NCBI GenBank assembly: GCA_964622325.1
Contig: CAZUOJ010000007.1
Coordinates: 1 to 64,000 of the forward strand
From: JAJFUB01 sp964622325
Lineage (GTDB): Bacteria > Armatimonadota > Zipacnadia > Zipacnadales > UBA11051
Length of the DNA: 64,000 nt
Reading direction: 5' to 3'
Below are positions 18,497 to 28,247 of the stretch, piece by piece (within the stretch, counting starts at the first letter, position 1; the number at the start of each line of letters is the position of its first letter). The notes below the pieces were generated by a model. The model worked only from the letters and a program-made list of their open reading frames with translations. It did not search any database and had not been told where the DNA came from. The position numbers were made by a program, and so were the translations under genes.

Positions 18497-20233
18497 TCAT
18501 GCCTCGCGAGCGGGATTTTTAATCGTTCCGAAATGCTCCGGCTGAATGTCCGCGAAGGGCCGATTTCGTTCTTGCAATTGCCCCAGCCAGGCCCATTCTT
18601 CCGGCGCGATGTATTCTCCGCGGCCATAACGCCGCGCCATCTCCGCCACACGCTTATAATCCGAATGATGGCATACAACGCGATGCGCGGCATAATCAGG
18701 CGCTGTTTGCGTTGTGATTAAAAAGGGCCAATCGGAAGCCTGCAACAGCAGCAATTCCCGTGCAGCTTGCTTCACAAGCCTGCGCATCGGCTCATCATGC
18801 CCAGGGCCATGATCTTTGAGCAGCGCCTGAAAATCCAGCTCCGCGTCATAAATCCGCCGCCAGATCCATTCCAGCTGCGGATTGAGCCACACTTCATGTC
18901 CGCCATTCAGCCCCCAACTGCCTTCGGGCAACGCCAGCGCCGCATTCGGCTCTTCTTCCCGAACAAAGGCGGAGCATGTCATCACTTTCAATTCGGGATC
19001 ATGATGCATCCAGCGGATGGCGTGTACGAGCCAGCGGGGCCCCTCAAACCACCAATGGCCAAATAATTCCGCATCAAAAGGCGCAATCACGCCCGGCAGC
19101 TTTCCGCCATGATGCGGCGCCCAGCGCAGCGTCTCTTTGACTGTCCACAAGAAATTCCCCGCATGCTCCCGCACGCGTTCCTCCGCCCATTCCGGCACAT
19201 AAGGCTGCTTTGTCCCCAAATCGCGCTTGTCATCCGTCACGCGCCAGTAGCGATGATCGCCAGGGATATGTTTTTTGTGAAAATCCAGATAGGCAAAATC
19301 GCCCGGATAGCCGACAGTGCCGCTCCAGACTTTTTCCGATGTATGCGGATCGCGAAACAGCGCCGCCACGGGCGGATGATCCTCAAAGCGCCGCCCGACG
19401 AAATACGGCCGATAAAGCGTCTTAGGCTCTGCATAATCGCCCACGCGATATATGCGCCGCCAGGCCTTGCCCAGCGTATTGTCTTTTTCTATCCGCACAG
19501 GCAAAGGATCGCCGGCGCGGCCGAGCATATGGCTGTCCACGATGAAATAATCAATGCCATTTTCGCCCAGGAATTCTTCCAGGCCCTTGCGGGGCCAGGG
19601 GATTTCGTGATCGCCCGCAAGCGGCGAAGCCCACATCGCGCGGGGCCGATAGGCACATTCGGGCAGCCAAAAACCTCGCGGCCAGCACTCCATATATTTC
19701 ACATATGTGGCAATGCCTGTCATAATCTGCCCCTGCACGCTGCCTTCTTCATGCAGCAGCGGCAAATAGCCATGTGTGGCGGCAGAAGCCATAATTTCCA
19801 GCAGCCCCGCCTCCTGGCAGCGCCGGAATTGGGCCAGCAAATCTCGCTGATAGCGATGTACGAAGGAATCATACAGCGCGGCATAATGTTGCGCCCAGCG
19901 CTCCGCCAGCCAGGCCAGATGCGCGTCCTGGCGGCTGTGAAATTCCCGCACATTTTCCTCCGCCTGCCAGCGCCGATGCTCCAGATAGCCCGGGAACCAT
20001 TCCTTAAAGCGCTCATCCGCCAACTGCTCCATCACAATAGGCGACAGATTCAAAGTGATGTTCAAAGGCAGGCCTTCGGCGGCGAGCTCCTCACAGGCCC
20101 ACAATAGCGGAATATAGGTGTCCGCGGCCGCCTCATAAATCATATTGCTCCCATGTGGCCATGTGCTATGTCCCAGCACATACGGAATGTGTGCATGCAG
20201 GACAATGCAAATCGCGCCGAACGGCGAATCCAT
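18497..20233 (-). CDS. GH57 1,4-alpha-glucan branching enzyme
   Basis: 578-residue cytosolic enzyme of glycoside hydrolase family 57, AmyC-like subgroup, which cuts alpha-1,4-glucan and rejoins it as an alpha-1,6 branch. HAHIPYV at residues 14-20 is GH57 motif 1. The nucleophile is E192 in GFWLPECAY, and the acid/base is D387 in IAPFDAELFGHWWFEGP. The C-terminal helical domain (about 430-560) is present, as in branching enzymes. AAGGAGG lies 5 bases before the ATG. It is the last gene of a reverse-strand cluster with GH15, debranching enzyme and Nudix genes, which fits glycogen or malto-oligosaccharide turnover. Alpha-amylase or 4-alpha-glucanotransferase activity is the alternative. Confidence 0.85.
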   Translation of the reverse strand: MDSPFGAICIVLHAHIPYVLGHSTWPHGSNMIYEAAADTYIPLLWACEELAAEGLPLNITLNLSPIVMEQLADERFKEWFPGYLEHRRWQAEENVREFHSRQDAHLAWLAERWAQHYAALYDSFVHRYQRDLLAQFRRCQEAGLLEIMASAATHGYLPLLHEEGSVQGQIMTGIATYVKYMECWPRGFWLPECAYRPRAMWASPLAGDHEIPWPRKGLEEFLGENGIDYFIVDSHMLGRAGDPLPVRIEKDNTLGKAWRRIYRVGDYAEPKTLYRPYFVGRRFEDHPPVAALFRDPHTSEKVWSGTVGYPGDFAYLDFHKKHIPGDHRYWRVTDDKRDLGTKQPYVPEWAEERVREHAGNFLWTVKETLRWAPHHGGKLPGVIAPFDAELFGHWWFEGPRWLVHAIRWMHHDPELKVMTCSAFVREEEPNAALALPEGSWGLNGGHEVWLNPQLEWIWRRIYDAELDFQALLKDHGPGHDEPMRRLVKQAARELLLLQASDWPFLITTQTAPDYAAHRVVCHHSDYKRVAEMARRYGRGEYIAPEEWAWLGQLQERNRPFADIQPEHFGTIKNPAREA

Positions 20234-20393
20234 AGCGCCTCCTTTTTTCCTCCATCGGAATGTATAGCCTCGTCTCAGGAGCGCAAAATAAACAGATACA
20301 CAGCCGCTCCAGATGTCGCTTCGTCAATGAGCTTAGCCCAATCTTTTGTCTTTTGTTTTTTCCAGCACTCTAGCTATCTGATAATGGCAAATA

Positions 20394-22343
20394 TTAATCA
20401 GCCCCTGCTTCCAGCGATTTCGTCCGGGCCAGCAAATGGGCGCAACGAACGAACAGCGCGGACGCCCAGGCATGGGGCGCCGCCCAATACGGCGTGTCCG
20501 GCTGCAGGCCAATCATCTCCGCAAATAAGCCCGTGGGCGTTGTGTGCTGCACACAAAAGCGCAGATATTGTTTGGCTTTTTCCCGGAACTGGCGGGCTTC
20601 CGCCGGCCTGTCGTTTTGTTCCGCCTCCGCCAGGCGAAGATACACAAGCGCCGTCCACAGCGTATTCACGCCGCCCACTGCCCCGCCCAGATACATATCG
20701 CCCTCATAGCGCCGCAGCCCCACATATTCCCCCAGGGGCTGCTGGAGCCGCCGCTCCATTTCCTGCAAATGCGACAAAATCATCTTTCGTTCCTCGGGAT
20801 GATGTGGGGAGAGCACACGCCAGGGCTCAATTAAGCCCAGCGTGGAGGAGTCCATTGTCCCATCAATTTCTCCCCACATATTCAGGCCCCGGGGAAAATA
20901 CACGCCGTTGAACATATTCTTGCACGCGAGCGCCATCCTGTCCGCCATCTGCCGCCATTGATGAGCCAGCCCGGAACGCTCCGCCAGCCGGGCGCATTGC
21001 GCCGCCCTTTCAAAGGCGCGGGCAAAAGCGGCATTCGTATAAATAAACACGCCACAATGCGTCTCCCATAAATCACAGGCAAGCTGATGCCAGCCGTGTT
21101 CATCGACATTCGCTTGCAATCCCCGCGCGGCGCGCTCTAAGGGCTCCCAGTATTCACGCAACAGTTGCGGCTGGCGCTCCGCTTCCGCGTGCAAGATTAG
21201 CTCGCACAGAGATATTAATGCCGCCGCCGTCTGATCCAGCTGTTCAAAGCCCTCCCGCAGGGCCCAGGAAGCCGCCACCTGTCCGTCCGTCCAATGACGC
21301 TGGCCCCACAGGCCGTTAGGCAGTTGCGCCGCCCGATACCAATCACATAGGCGCTGCAAGGCCTCTGGATAGCCTGCCAGCGCTAAAGCCTCCGCAGCTT
21401 CGGAAGCGTCCCGCGGCCAGCAATAGCCATAGCCGCCACAGCGCTCATAGGCGGGATCAAATTCCGGCGCCGCAATGATGCTGCCCGTCGCCTCATCTTG
21501 CAGCAAGGCCAGGGACAGGAGTGCCCGCCGATAGCCCGAAACAAATTCCTCGGACGCCTCCACAGTGGCGCTGCGGCTCAGCCAGTGCCGCCAGAACTCT
21601 TCTGTCCGTGTTAATAATGTTTTCGGCTCCTGCTGCTTTATGCGCTGCAATTCCGTTATGGCCGCTTCCCGGGAGGGGCCAGCGGCAATCACGAGCCAGC
21701 CGTCCGTCCGCTCCCCCGGCGGCAATAAAAAGCGTTTCAAGCCGGCAAAATTGACGAGCCCGATGTCCTCTGTCTGGCCATTCAAATGGCCGTCCTGCAA
21801 ATCATATTTGGCGCTGCGCTCGTCAAAGCCCAGCGCCTTGCCCACCCGCCACACCTCTGGCGCTGTCCCGCCCACCGCAATGGCCGTGGCGCGGAAATAC
21901 TGCAAAAAATGCCCCGCCGCGGGATCAAAGCCCGCCGCTTGTTTGCCCCACACTTCTCCCAGCCGCAAATCAAAATAATGCCCCCACGAGCCTGCGATTG
22001 TCTGCTCCCCTTCATTATGCAGCTCGACGAGACGCACAAAGCTTGTGGACGCCGGCGGACAAAAATCTGTAAAGATCACACGCAGCTTCGGCTGGGCCAG
22101 CCGCAAGCTCGTTGTGAGGATATTTGTGTCCGGCACATAGGATTGCTGCGCCGTAAAATCCGCCTCAAAGGTCCAGAAAAGGCGCCCATGCCCCGGCTCC
22201 CCCACATACACACAGGGCAAACATTCGTGGATATTTTGCGCAAAATCCAGACGCGGATAAAAAAAGGTCATGATTTCGCCCGCGCGGCCTAATGTGCAGA
22301 TAATGCGGCCATTGCCGACAGCAGCTGTGGGCAAAAACACCAT
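20394..22343 (-). CDS. GH15-type glucoamylase / alpha-glucosidase
   Basis: 649 residues. An N-terminal beta-sandwich domain (to about residue 260) is followed by an (alpha/alpha)6 barrel opening with GYGYCWPRDASEA (about 303-315), the substrate-binding signature of GH15. WREPL-like and DSSTLGLIEPW segments follow near 490-500. No signal peptide, so it acts inside the cell, probably releasing glucose from alpha-glucan or cleaving trehalose. The ATG at 22343 is chosen because GAGGAG lies 12 bases before it; a GTG at 22370 would overlap this ribosome site. It sits 97 bases after the debranching enzyme and 160 before GH57 in the same direction. Confidence 0.8.
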   Translation of the reverse strand: MVFLPTAAVGNGRIICTLGRAGEIMTFFYPRLDFAQNIHECLPCVYVGEPGHGRLFWTFEADFTAQQSYVPDTNILTTSLRLAQPKLRVIFTDFCPPASTSFVRLVELHNEGEQTIAGSWGHYFDLRLGEVWGKQAAGFDPAAGHFLQYFRATAIAVGGTAPEVWRVGKALGFDERSAKYDLQDGHLNGQTEDIGLVNFAGLKRFLLPPGERTDGWLVIAAGPSREAAITELQRIKQQEPKTLLTRTEEFWRHWLSRSATVEASEEFVSGYRRALLSLALLQDEATGSIIAAPEFDPAYERCGGYGYCWPRDASEAAEALALAGYPEALQRLCDWYRAAQLPNGLWGQRHWTDGQVAASWALREGFEQLDQTAAALISLCELILHAEAERQPQLLREYWEPLERAARGLQANVDEHGWHQLACDLWETHCGVFIYTNAAFARAFERAAQCARLAERSGLAHQWRQMADRMALACKNMFNGVYFPRGLNMWGEIDGTMDSSTLGLIEPWRVLSPHHPEERKMILSHLQEMERRLQQPLGEYVGLRRYEGDMYLGGAVGGVNTLWTALVYLRLAEAEQNDRPAEARQFREKAKQYLRFCVQHTTPTGLFAEMIGLQPDTPYWAAPHAWASALFVRCAHLLARTKSLEAGAD

Positions 22344-22440
22344 AATACTTAACTCCTCATCTTCTGGCACAAAAGATAATCCCGGCCGTGTATTTGCGTA
22401 TAAACGCGCCGCCAGGAAATGCTTCTCTTTTCCCCTCTAT

Positions 22441-24411
22441 TCAAAGCTCTCCCAGCCGATACTGCCTCCACACCCGAAATATCTCGGCGACGCTCCAGGC
22501 CTGGGCAATACAGCCATTGGGCGCAAAGGGCTCTTCGGCGTCAAAAATCTCCGAAATGGAGCCAAGGCCCGCGTCGCCAAACAAATGCTCCACAAGAGGC
22601 TCCAGCAGCGTCCGGACATGACGCCGCGTCTGTTCATTCACGCCCCACACGCCAAAATATGTCGCCACATAGGACCCCATAAGCCAGGGCCACACTGTGC
22701 CCTGATGATAGGCGCCATCCCGCGCCCAGGGATCCCCTCTGTAATGCGCACAATAGCCCGGACTGCCGGGCGCCAGCGTCCGCAAGCCATAGGGCGTGAG
22801 CAAATGGGCTGTCACTTTCTCCAGGAGGCTTTGCCGTTGCGCCCGACTCAACACTTGATAGGGCAGCGCACAGGCGATAAGCTGATTGGGCCGCAGGCTG
22901 GCATCGGGCCCCTCCGGCCGCAACACATCATAACAATAGCCCAGCTCCGCATTCCAGAATTGCCCAAAACTGGCTTTCGCGCGGCGGGCAAACTCCTCAT
23001 AGCGCCGCCGCGCGGACGGATCCCCGATTTTCTCTGCCACATACGCGCCAATCTTTAGCGCATTGAACCATAAGCCATTAATTTCGACTGCCTTGCCATG
23101 ACGCGGCGTCACAATCCATTCCCCGACTTTCGCATCCATCCATGTAAGCTGCAGCTGGGGATTGCCGGCCCATAGCAGCCCATCCTCCTCCATCCGTATG
23201 TCATAATCTGTCCCGGCGATATGCGCTTCCAGCGCCTCGATCAGGCGAGGCCACATCTTTTGCCCAAAGCCCCAATCTTGTGTCGCCTCCAGATATTGCC
23301 GCACCGCCACGAACAGCCACAGCGTCGCATCCGCCGTATTGTAGGCTGGCTCGCCCTCTTCCGAAAAATAATTCGGCACAAGCCCCCGGCGCATATGCCT
23401 GAGAAATGTTTCCAGCACGGCCCGACATTTCTCATAATGTTTTGGCGTCAGCGTCAGCCCGAAAAGCGAAATGAGCGTGTCCCGGCCCCAATCCCCGAAC
23501 CACGGATAGCCAGCAATGATGGAATAAGAGCTTTTGCCCGGCTCCTCGCGCTTAACGACAAATTGATCCGCCGCTATTGCCAGTTGCCTCGCCACAACAT
23601 CCGTTTTATAGGGCGCTTGCAAAGCCTCCCGCCGCTGGCGCTCCTGCGCCATACAGGCCTCGCCTTGAAAATCCGCGGGCGCGCCAAAACGACTCAGCAC
23701 AAGCCAGGCGCACTCTCCGGGCCGCAAAAGCCAGACCATTTCCCCCGGACTGTATAAATCCTCTAAATAATCCAGGCCCCGCTCCGCTTCGCGGAAATAG
23801 CGAAAATTGTAAAACCATAGACCGTCCGGACGGAATTCCCCACCCGGAAAGTCTATCGTCAAGCGCGACGCCTCGTCATAAGGAATGATTGTGAAGCGAT
23901 GATCCGTCCATTCCATCGCGCTGCGAAAGGCGCCGCTGGCGCGCTGCAGATGATGCATATCCCGCCCGGCCACAAGCGGCCGCAGATGCAGCCAGGCCGC
24001 GCGCGGCGCCTCGAGCAGCTGATAGCACAACACTGTCAGCCCCTGCTCGTGGGGCATAAACACGGCTTTGCGCAGCCGATAGCCCTGCTGGGCCCATTCA
24101 AATACAGGCCACGGATCCAGCCGGAATTCCTCCTGGCACAAATGCCCCTGCGGATGTATGGCTCCCTCGTATTCATTGCAGCTCAGCTCGCAGACAAGCC
24201 CATCGGCCAGCAGCCGTTCTTCTATTTTGGCCACAAGCAGCCGGCGGCCGACGGGCGGCCTTGTCGCGGCGATGAGCAGGCCATGATAGCGCCGCGTATT
24301 CGCCCCGATAATAGTGCCCATCGCAAAGCCCCCCAGGCCATCTGTCTCCAGCCATTCCCGCTGCACGGCCTGAGGCCAATCCCGCAAAATCTCCGGCCCA
24401 AAGCGGATCAT
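22441..24411 (-). CDS. Glycogen debranching enzyme, amylo-alpha-1,6-glucosidase type
   Basis: 656 residues. The N-terminal domain opens with LETDGLGGFAMGTI and NTRRYHGLLIAA, the GDE_N signature. The (alpha/alpha)6 catalytic domain begins near residue 290 with IAGYPWFGDWGRDT (about 299-312), which holds the acid of the GH133 family. It removes alpha-1,6 branch stubs in the cytosol. The ATG at 24411 is chosen for the GGGAG eight bases upstream and because it places the conserved N-terminus at the start; longer in-frame extensions overlap the Nudix gene. It lies 20 bases after the Nudix stop, so they are very likely cotranscribed. Confidence 0.87.
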   Translation of the reverse strand: MIRFGPEILRDWPQAVQREWLETDGLGGFAMGTIIGANTRRYHGLLIAATRPPVGRRLLVAKIEERLLADGLVCELSCNEYEGAIHPQGHLCQEEFRLDPWPVFEWAQQGYRLRKAVFMPHEQGLTVLCYQLLEAPRAAWLHLRPLVAGRDMHHLQRASGAFRSAMEWTDHRFTIIPYDEASRLTIDFPGGEFRPDGLWFYNFRYFREAERGLDYLEDLYSPGEMVWLLRPGECAWLVLSRFGAPADFQGEACMAQERQRREALQAPYKTDVVARQLAIAADQFVVKREEPGKSSYSIIAGYPWFGDWGRDTLISLFGLTLTPKHYEKCRAVLETFLRHMRRGLVPNYFSEEGEPAYNTADATLWLFVAVRQYLEATQDWGFGQKMWPRLIEALEAHIAGTDYDIRMEEDGLLWAGNPQLQLTWMDAKVGEWIVTPRHGKAVEINGLWFNALKIGAYVAEKIGDPSARRRYEEFARRAKASFGQFWNAELGYCYDVLRPEGPDASLRPNQLIACALPYQVLSRAQRQSLLEKVTAHLLTPYGLRTLAPGSPGYCAHYRGDPWARDGAYHQGTVWPWLMGSYVATYFGVWGVNEQTRRHVRTLLEPLVEHLFGDAGLGSISEIFDAEEPFAPNGCIAQAWSVAEIFRVWRQYRLGEL

Positions 24412-24431
24412 CTTTTTCTCCCTGCCAGAAG

Positions 24432-24989
24432 CTATTTCGCTTCTTGTGCTAATACATCGCGGGCAAGCAACAAGGCCGCAATCGTCTTGCCATCGCAAAT
24501 TTCGCCGCTGTGGCACATCTGCACCGCCTTTGCCAGGCTCAGGGGCACAATTTGCAGATTTTCATCTTCATCGCTTTCCGCTTCCTGGGGCTGCAAATCG
24601 CGCGCCAGATAAATCGTAATGGCCTCCGCCACATAGCCTGGCGATGTGAACAGCGTTGTCAGTCGTTCCAGGCGTCCGGGCGCCTGACCAATTTCTTCCG
24701 CTAATTCCCGGCGCGCGCATTCTTCCGGATCCTCCCCCGGCGACAATGTCCCCGCCGGAATTTCCAGCATCGCCCGGCCCGCCGCATGCCGCCACTGCCG
24801 CACTAAAATCACATCCCCTGTCTCTGTAACAGGCACTAGCCCCACAGCCCCGTGATGATGCACGACTTCACGCGTTGTTTCGCGGCCATCGGGCAAGCGC
24901 ACCGTATCCACGACGAGCCTGACGACACGGCCTGTGAAGATATGCTCCGAGCGCACTAATGTCTCCCGATACGGAAAGTCGTTTTTCAT
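24432..24989 (-). CDS. Nudix hydrolase, ADP-ribose pyrophosphatase-like
   Basis: 185 residues. The Nudix box spans residues 80-101: G80, then E86, R-E-L-A-E-E and the final G101 are all in place (RRELAEEIG visible). RQWRHAA before the box and EIPAGTL at its start are typical of ADP-ribose or ADP-sugar pyrophosphatases. It hydrolyses nucleotide-sugars to AMP and sugar phosphate, which fits its lead position in the glycogen cluster if ADP-glucose is the substrate; that is inference. The ATG at 24989 is chosen for N-terminal homology (upstream ATGs lack support). The 95-base gap to the divergent isomerase gene should contain both promoters. Confidence 0.85.
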   Translation of the reverse strand: MKNDFPYRETLVRSEHIFTGRVVRLVVDTVRLPDGRETTREVVHHHGAVGLVPVTETGDVILVRQWRHAAGRAMLEIPAGTLSPGEDPEECARRELAEEIGQAPGRLERLTTLFTSPGYVAEAITIYLARDLQPQEAESDEDENLQIVPLSLAKAVQMCHSGEICDGKTIAALLLARDVLAQEAK

Positions 24990-25084
24990 AGCCCTATCTT
25001 GCTTTCCCAAACAGGAAAATCCTTCCCGGAAGCGAAATGCCTCCTGTATTGTTCTCATTGTCAATATAGCAAAGGAGCCGCCTT

Positions 25085-25852
25085 ATGGACAATGTGCTTT
25101 CCTATCGGATTGGCTATGTCAGCCAGCCCGCCCTGCCCCTGAAGCGTGTGGCGGAGCTGAACATTAATTATCTGGAAATTGTCAAAAAGCCCGGAGAAAC
25201 TGCGGAGGAAGTCTTGCGGCTGCTGGAGCCGCACGGCTTGCGCGTGGCCACTGTTCATGCGCATCCCACTCCTTTGAATGATGACGAAACGCTGTGGCAA
25301 ACGATATCAGAGGCAGTGGCATATGCCAGCCAGCTGGGCGCAGGGGGCTTATTTGTCAGCATGCATGCCGGCGAAAGGCCGCGTCCGGAAGTCTACGCTC
25401 TCTTGCGGCGTCTGGGCGAGCTTATTGCCGATTATGGCCTCTTTATGGCTCTGGAAACGCATCGCGATTTATGCGAAAATGGCGACAAAGCCGCGGAAAC
25501 GCTTTCCGCAGTGGATCATCCCGCCGTTGGCTGGAATCTGGACACGGCCAACATCTATTATTATAACGAAGGCGTGGATGTCGTGGCAGAGGCGCGCAAA
25601 GCCGCGCGTTTTGTCCGCAGCGTCCATGCTAAAGATTCCCCTGGCGGCTATCACGATCCGAATTTCCCGCTATTGGGCGAGGGCGTTGTGGATTTTGCGG
25701 GCGTGGCGGCTGTATTGAAGGAAGCGGGCTTTGCGGGCCCTTGGACATTGGAGCTGGAAGGCCTGGCAGCGCGGGCGGATAATGAGGAGCAGATGGCGGC
25801 TAATGTCGCCGCCTGCGCAAATCATCTGCGTCGCCTCGGCATCGTCTCCTAG
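25085..25852 (+). CDS. Sugar phosphate isomerase/epimerase (xylose isomerase-like TIM barrel)
   Basis: 255 residues of the AP-endonuclease-2/xylose-isomerase-like fold. Metal-site strands are visible: MALETHRDLCE (Glu), VGWNLDTANIY (Asp), VRSVHAKDSPGG (His and Asp) and PWTLELEG (Glu). It probably isomerises or epimerises a keto-sugar or inosose with a divalent metal. AAAGGAG lies 8 bases before the ATG. It is a single gene, divergent from the Nudix-glycogen cluster and closed by the terminator at 26042. The substrate is not deducible. Confidence 0.82.
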   Translation: MDNVLSYRIGYVSQPALPLKRVAELNINYLEIVKKPGETAEEVLRLLEPHGLRVATVHAHPTPLNDDETLWQTISEAVAYASQLGAGGLFVSMHAGERPRPEVYALLRRLGELIADYGLFMALETHRDLCENGDKAAETLSAVDHPAVGWNLDTANIYYYNEGVDVVAEARKAARFVRSVHAKDSPGGYHDPNFPLLGEGVVDFAGVAAVLKEAGFAGPWTLELEGLAARADNEEQMAANVAACANHLRRLGIVS

Positions 25853-26041
25853 CGGCAAAACGCTTTTAAGGCTGTTAAACGCCCCAGAAGGTTCGTTTTT
25901 AAAGTTCGTATCCCGCGCTTGCTCTACATTGGGGAAAAGCCAGGGCTCCTCCATCCATCTCGCTTCCGCTCTGTCGGGGCCGATGGCGAGAAGGCGACGG
26001 CGCCCGGCTTGCACACGCTGGCTGCTTCAGCCCAGAATCTT

Positions 26042-26077
26042 GGGCGGAGCGCTTTTTCGCGCTCCGCCCTCTTTTTT
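26042..26077 (+). terminator. Strong rho-independent terminator
   Basis: An 11-bp stem, GGGCGGAGCGC with GCGCTCCGCCC, and a 6-base loop, followed by TCTTTTTT. It lies 190 bases past the isomerase stop; the bases between (25853-26041) show no gene. It faces the reverse beta-helix gene that ends at 26137. Confidence 0.85.
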
Positions 26078-26136
26078 CATTTCCTCATCCTAATTGAGCC
26101 TGTTTTCCGCCCTCCGCTTTGCCCCTAAACTCTCAT

Positions 26137-28134
26137 TCAGGGCGCGGGCACAAGCAGGCATTCCGGCGCGGGCGCCATAAGCGGCGGCACGCCCCGCACA
26201 TCCACATAATAATCCTCCATCGCCACGGCCGAAGGCCTGTCGATTTTCAGCCTCCAGATTTCTCCCTGCGCCGGCTGGGCCAGCTCCACATGAAACATCT
26301 CCGCCCGTGTGATGTTATCCTTTTCGCTGACTATTTCGCCGGCAGGATTAATCAACGCCGCTTTCACGGCTTCGCCCAGCCCCTCGCCGTATATGCGTAT
26401 GCCGAATTCTTTTGTCCCTGCCGGGACAAAGAAATACAGCGTGCCTGTGGAGGAGATGAAATGGCTGGGAGCGCCCATAGAACAGAAATTCAGGGGGTGC
26501 GTGCTGCTCGCGAACGCCGCCCAGTTGCCGCCCGCCTCTGTCCGGATGAGATACAGGCCTGTTGCGGGCGCTGTAAAAGTCACGGGGCTTTCTTCGGCCA
26601 GGGGCGTCTGTGTTTTCAGGATTTCCTGGCCCTCCAGGGTCGAGATGTGCACACCGATAGGCTCCATCGCATAGCGCCCGACCTGTCCCCCGCGCAATGT
26701 GACGGTCACGGCCTCGCCCTGCTTCGCCCACACGCAGGCCACGCCGGATCGACGCAGCCGCCACAAGGGCAGAGCGATTTTTTGTCCCGGCGCGAGCGCC
26801 TGCCTGGGCGCCAAAGACATCTCTTTCAGGCTCAAGCGCGGAATTTTCTTCATCGCCAGGGCTGGCATCCATTGACTCAACAGTTCTTTCGTCAGCTCGA
26901 CATTTTGCTTTTGTCCGTCTTTTTCGATAATCAAATTGCCCGACACCTCGGCGACCTGGAGGCCGCCTGTCATATCTGCAAAGAGCATAGGATGACGCGG
27001 CACCGGATCGCTCACCAGGACATCTTTAAACACGACGCCGCCCACATCCAGATCCTCGTTATGATGCGAAGCGAAGACAATCGGGGCCTGCGTGGGCTGC
27101 TCCACGGCATTATGACGAAAGATACAGCCCTGGACAGTGATCTGGCAGCCGATCGGCGGCGGGGGATTGCCGCCCAATTGAAAGGCGGGGCCGCCGTTGC
27201 TAGTAAATTCGCAGTTGATGAGCTCAACTGTCCCTTTGACGGCGCCGGCCTCCGTGCCGCCTGTAATGAAGGCAAATGCCCCGGCCCTGTTATTCACGGC
27301 CCGGCAATTCTCCAGCCGCAACGACACGGGCGCCGAAGTGGCATTCAGGGGCGGCAGATACGCCACATAGCCCCAGCTGTTATTATTTTCCGCCACGCAA
27401 TTGCGCATCACACAATTCACGATGCGCTCCGCAGGGCGATTGGGCTCAAAATCAATCCCCGCCTGTGGCGGCGTGCCCGCCGTATCGCGCAGGATTGTGT
27501 TTTCAATCAGCAGATTCTCGGCATTAATGACGCTGATGCCCTGCCGATAATTCTTTTCGCAAACGCAATCCTTGATGTGCACATCCACATTGGGCCCCCG
27601 GCTCCCGGAGCCCAGATAGATGCCGTCTCCGCCGCTTTCGGCCAGCGTCAGGCCATAGACTTTGATATTGCGGCAGCTGAAAAATTGCAACACATGCCGC
27701 CATTCGGCTTTCTTGTAGCGCGTCGGATCATCATAATCCGCCCGGCGCATGCGCAGAATGGCGCCATAGCCAATCAAAGTCACATTGTCAATATCCCGGC
27801 CCGTAAAGAGCGAATCATTCGTGCCCTTAAATTCGTCCGCTTTCGCCAGCACTTCCACGCCCGGCTCGAAGACAATCTCCTGATTGCTGACCAGCTTGAG
27901 GGGGCGCACAATCCACGGCTTGCCCACCTTATCCACGATGAGTTTGGGGACTTTGGAATCGATCGCCGCCTGCAGACATTCTGTCGCATCCTCCGCGTTA
28001 AAGCCCCACCAGGAGGCCCTGGCTTCCTTCAATCTCCCCGCCGCCACCTCAGCAAGAGCCTGTTCATTTTTTTGCGCCCAGACACAGCCTGCGATAAAAA
28101 GCAGAAGTCCGAATAAGAACAGCATGCGCCTCAT
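26137..28134 (-). CDS. Secreted right-handed parallel beta-helix protein (pectate-lyase fold), lipobox present
   Basis: 665 residues. The signal sequence ends LLFIAGC with Cys at residue 17, a usable lipobox, so it may be an anchored lipoprotein. Residues 25-430 form a beta-helix with repeated N/C-ladder rungs such as VTLIGYGAIL, IKVYGLTLAESGGDGIYLGS, VHIKDCVCEKN and LIENTILRD. A C-terminal beta-sandwich (about 460-665) resembles a pre-peptidase or PA14-like accessory domain. It probably binds or cleaves an acidic polysaccharide, but no catalytic residues can be assigned. The ATG at 28134 is chosen for the AAAGG nine bases upstream; a GTG at 28143 lies within that site. Confidence 0.78.
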   Translation of the reverse strand: MRRMLFLFGLLLFIAGCVWAQKNEQALAEVAAGRLKEARASWWGFNAEDATECLQAAIDSKVPKLIVDKVGKPWIVRPLKLVSNQEIVFEPGVEVLAKADEFKGTNDSLFTGRDIDNVTLIGYGAILRMRRADYDDPTRYKKAEWRHVLQFFSCRNIKVYGLTLAESGGDGIYLGSGSRGPNVDVHIKDCVCEKNYRQGISVINAENLLIENTILRDTAGTPPQAGIDFEPNRPAERIVNCVMRNCVAENNNSWGYVAYLPPLNATSAPVSLRLENCRAVNNRAGAFAFITGGTEAGAVKGTVELINCEFTSNGGPAFQLGGNPPPPIGCQITVQGCIFRHNAVEQPTQAPIVFASHHNEDLDVGGVVFKDVLVSDPVPRHPMLFADMTGGLQVAEVSGNLIIEKDGQKQNVELTKELLSQWMPALAMKKIPRLSLKEMSLAPRQALAPGQKIALPLWRLRRSGVACVWAKQGEAVTVTLRGGQVGRYAMEPIGVHISTLEGQEILKTQTPLAEESPVTFTAPATGLYLIRTEAGGNWAAFASSTHPLNFCSMGAPSHFISSTGTLYFFVPAGTKEFGIRIYGEGLGEAVKAALINPAGEIVSEKDNITRAEMFHVELAQPAQGEIWRLKIDRPSAVAMEDYYVDVRGVPPLMAPAPECLLVPAP

Positions 28135-28182
28135 TTTTCTCACCTTTCTTCAAGCGAATATCCCTGTATATATTCTTCAGAA

Positions 28183-28217
28183 AACATCAAGCCCCTCTTC
28201 CAGAGGGGCTTGATGTT
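28183..28217 (-). terminator. Hairpin terminator of the lipoprotein gene
   Basis: A 13-bp perfect stem, CATCAAGCCCCTC with GAGGGGCTTGATG, extended by two A-T pairs, with a 5-base loop. Read on the reverse strand it ends in TGTTTTCTG. It lies 31 bases past the stop at 28248 and separates two same-strand genes. Confidence 0.7.
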
Positions 28218-28247
28218 ATGTGTCGTTCAGCTTTTGCGGAAAGAAAT

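Noticed and set aside
26119..28116. A 665-codon forward open frame opposite the beta-helix gene
   Set aside because: It is the antisense shadow of a gene with a signal peptide and ribosome site. Its translation is rich in His, Arg, Gln and Cys with no domain pattern.
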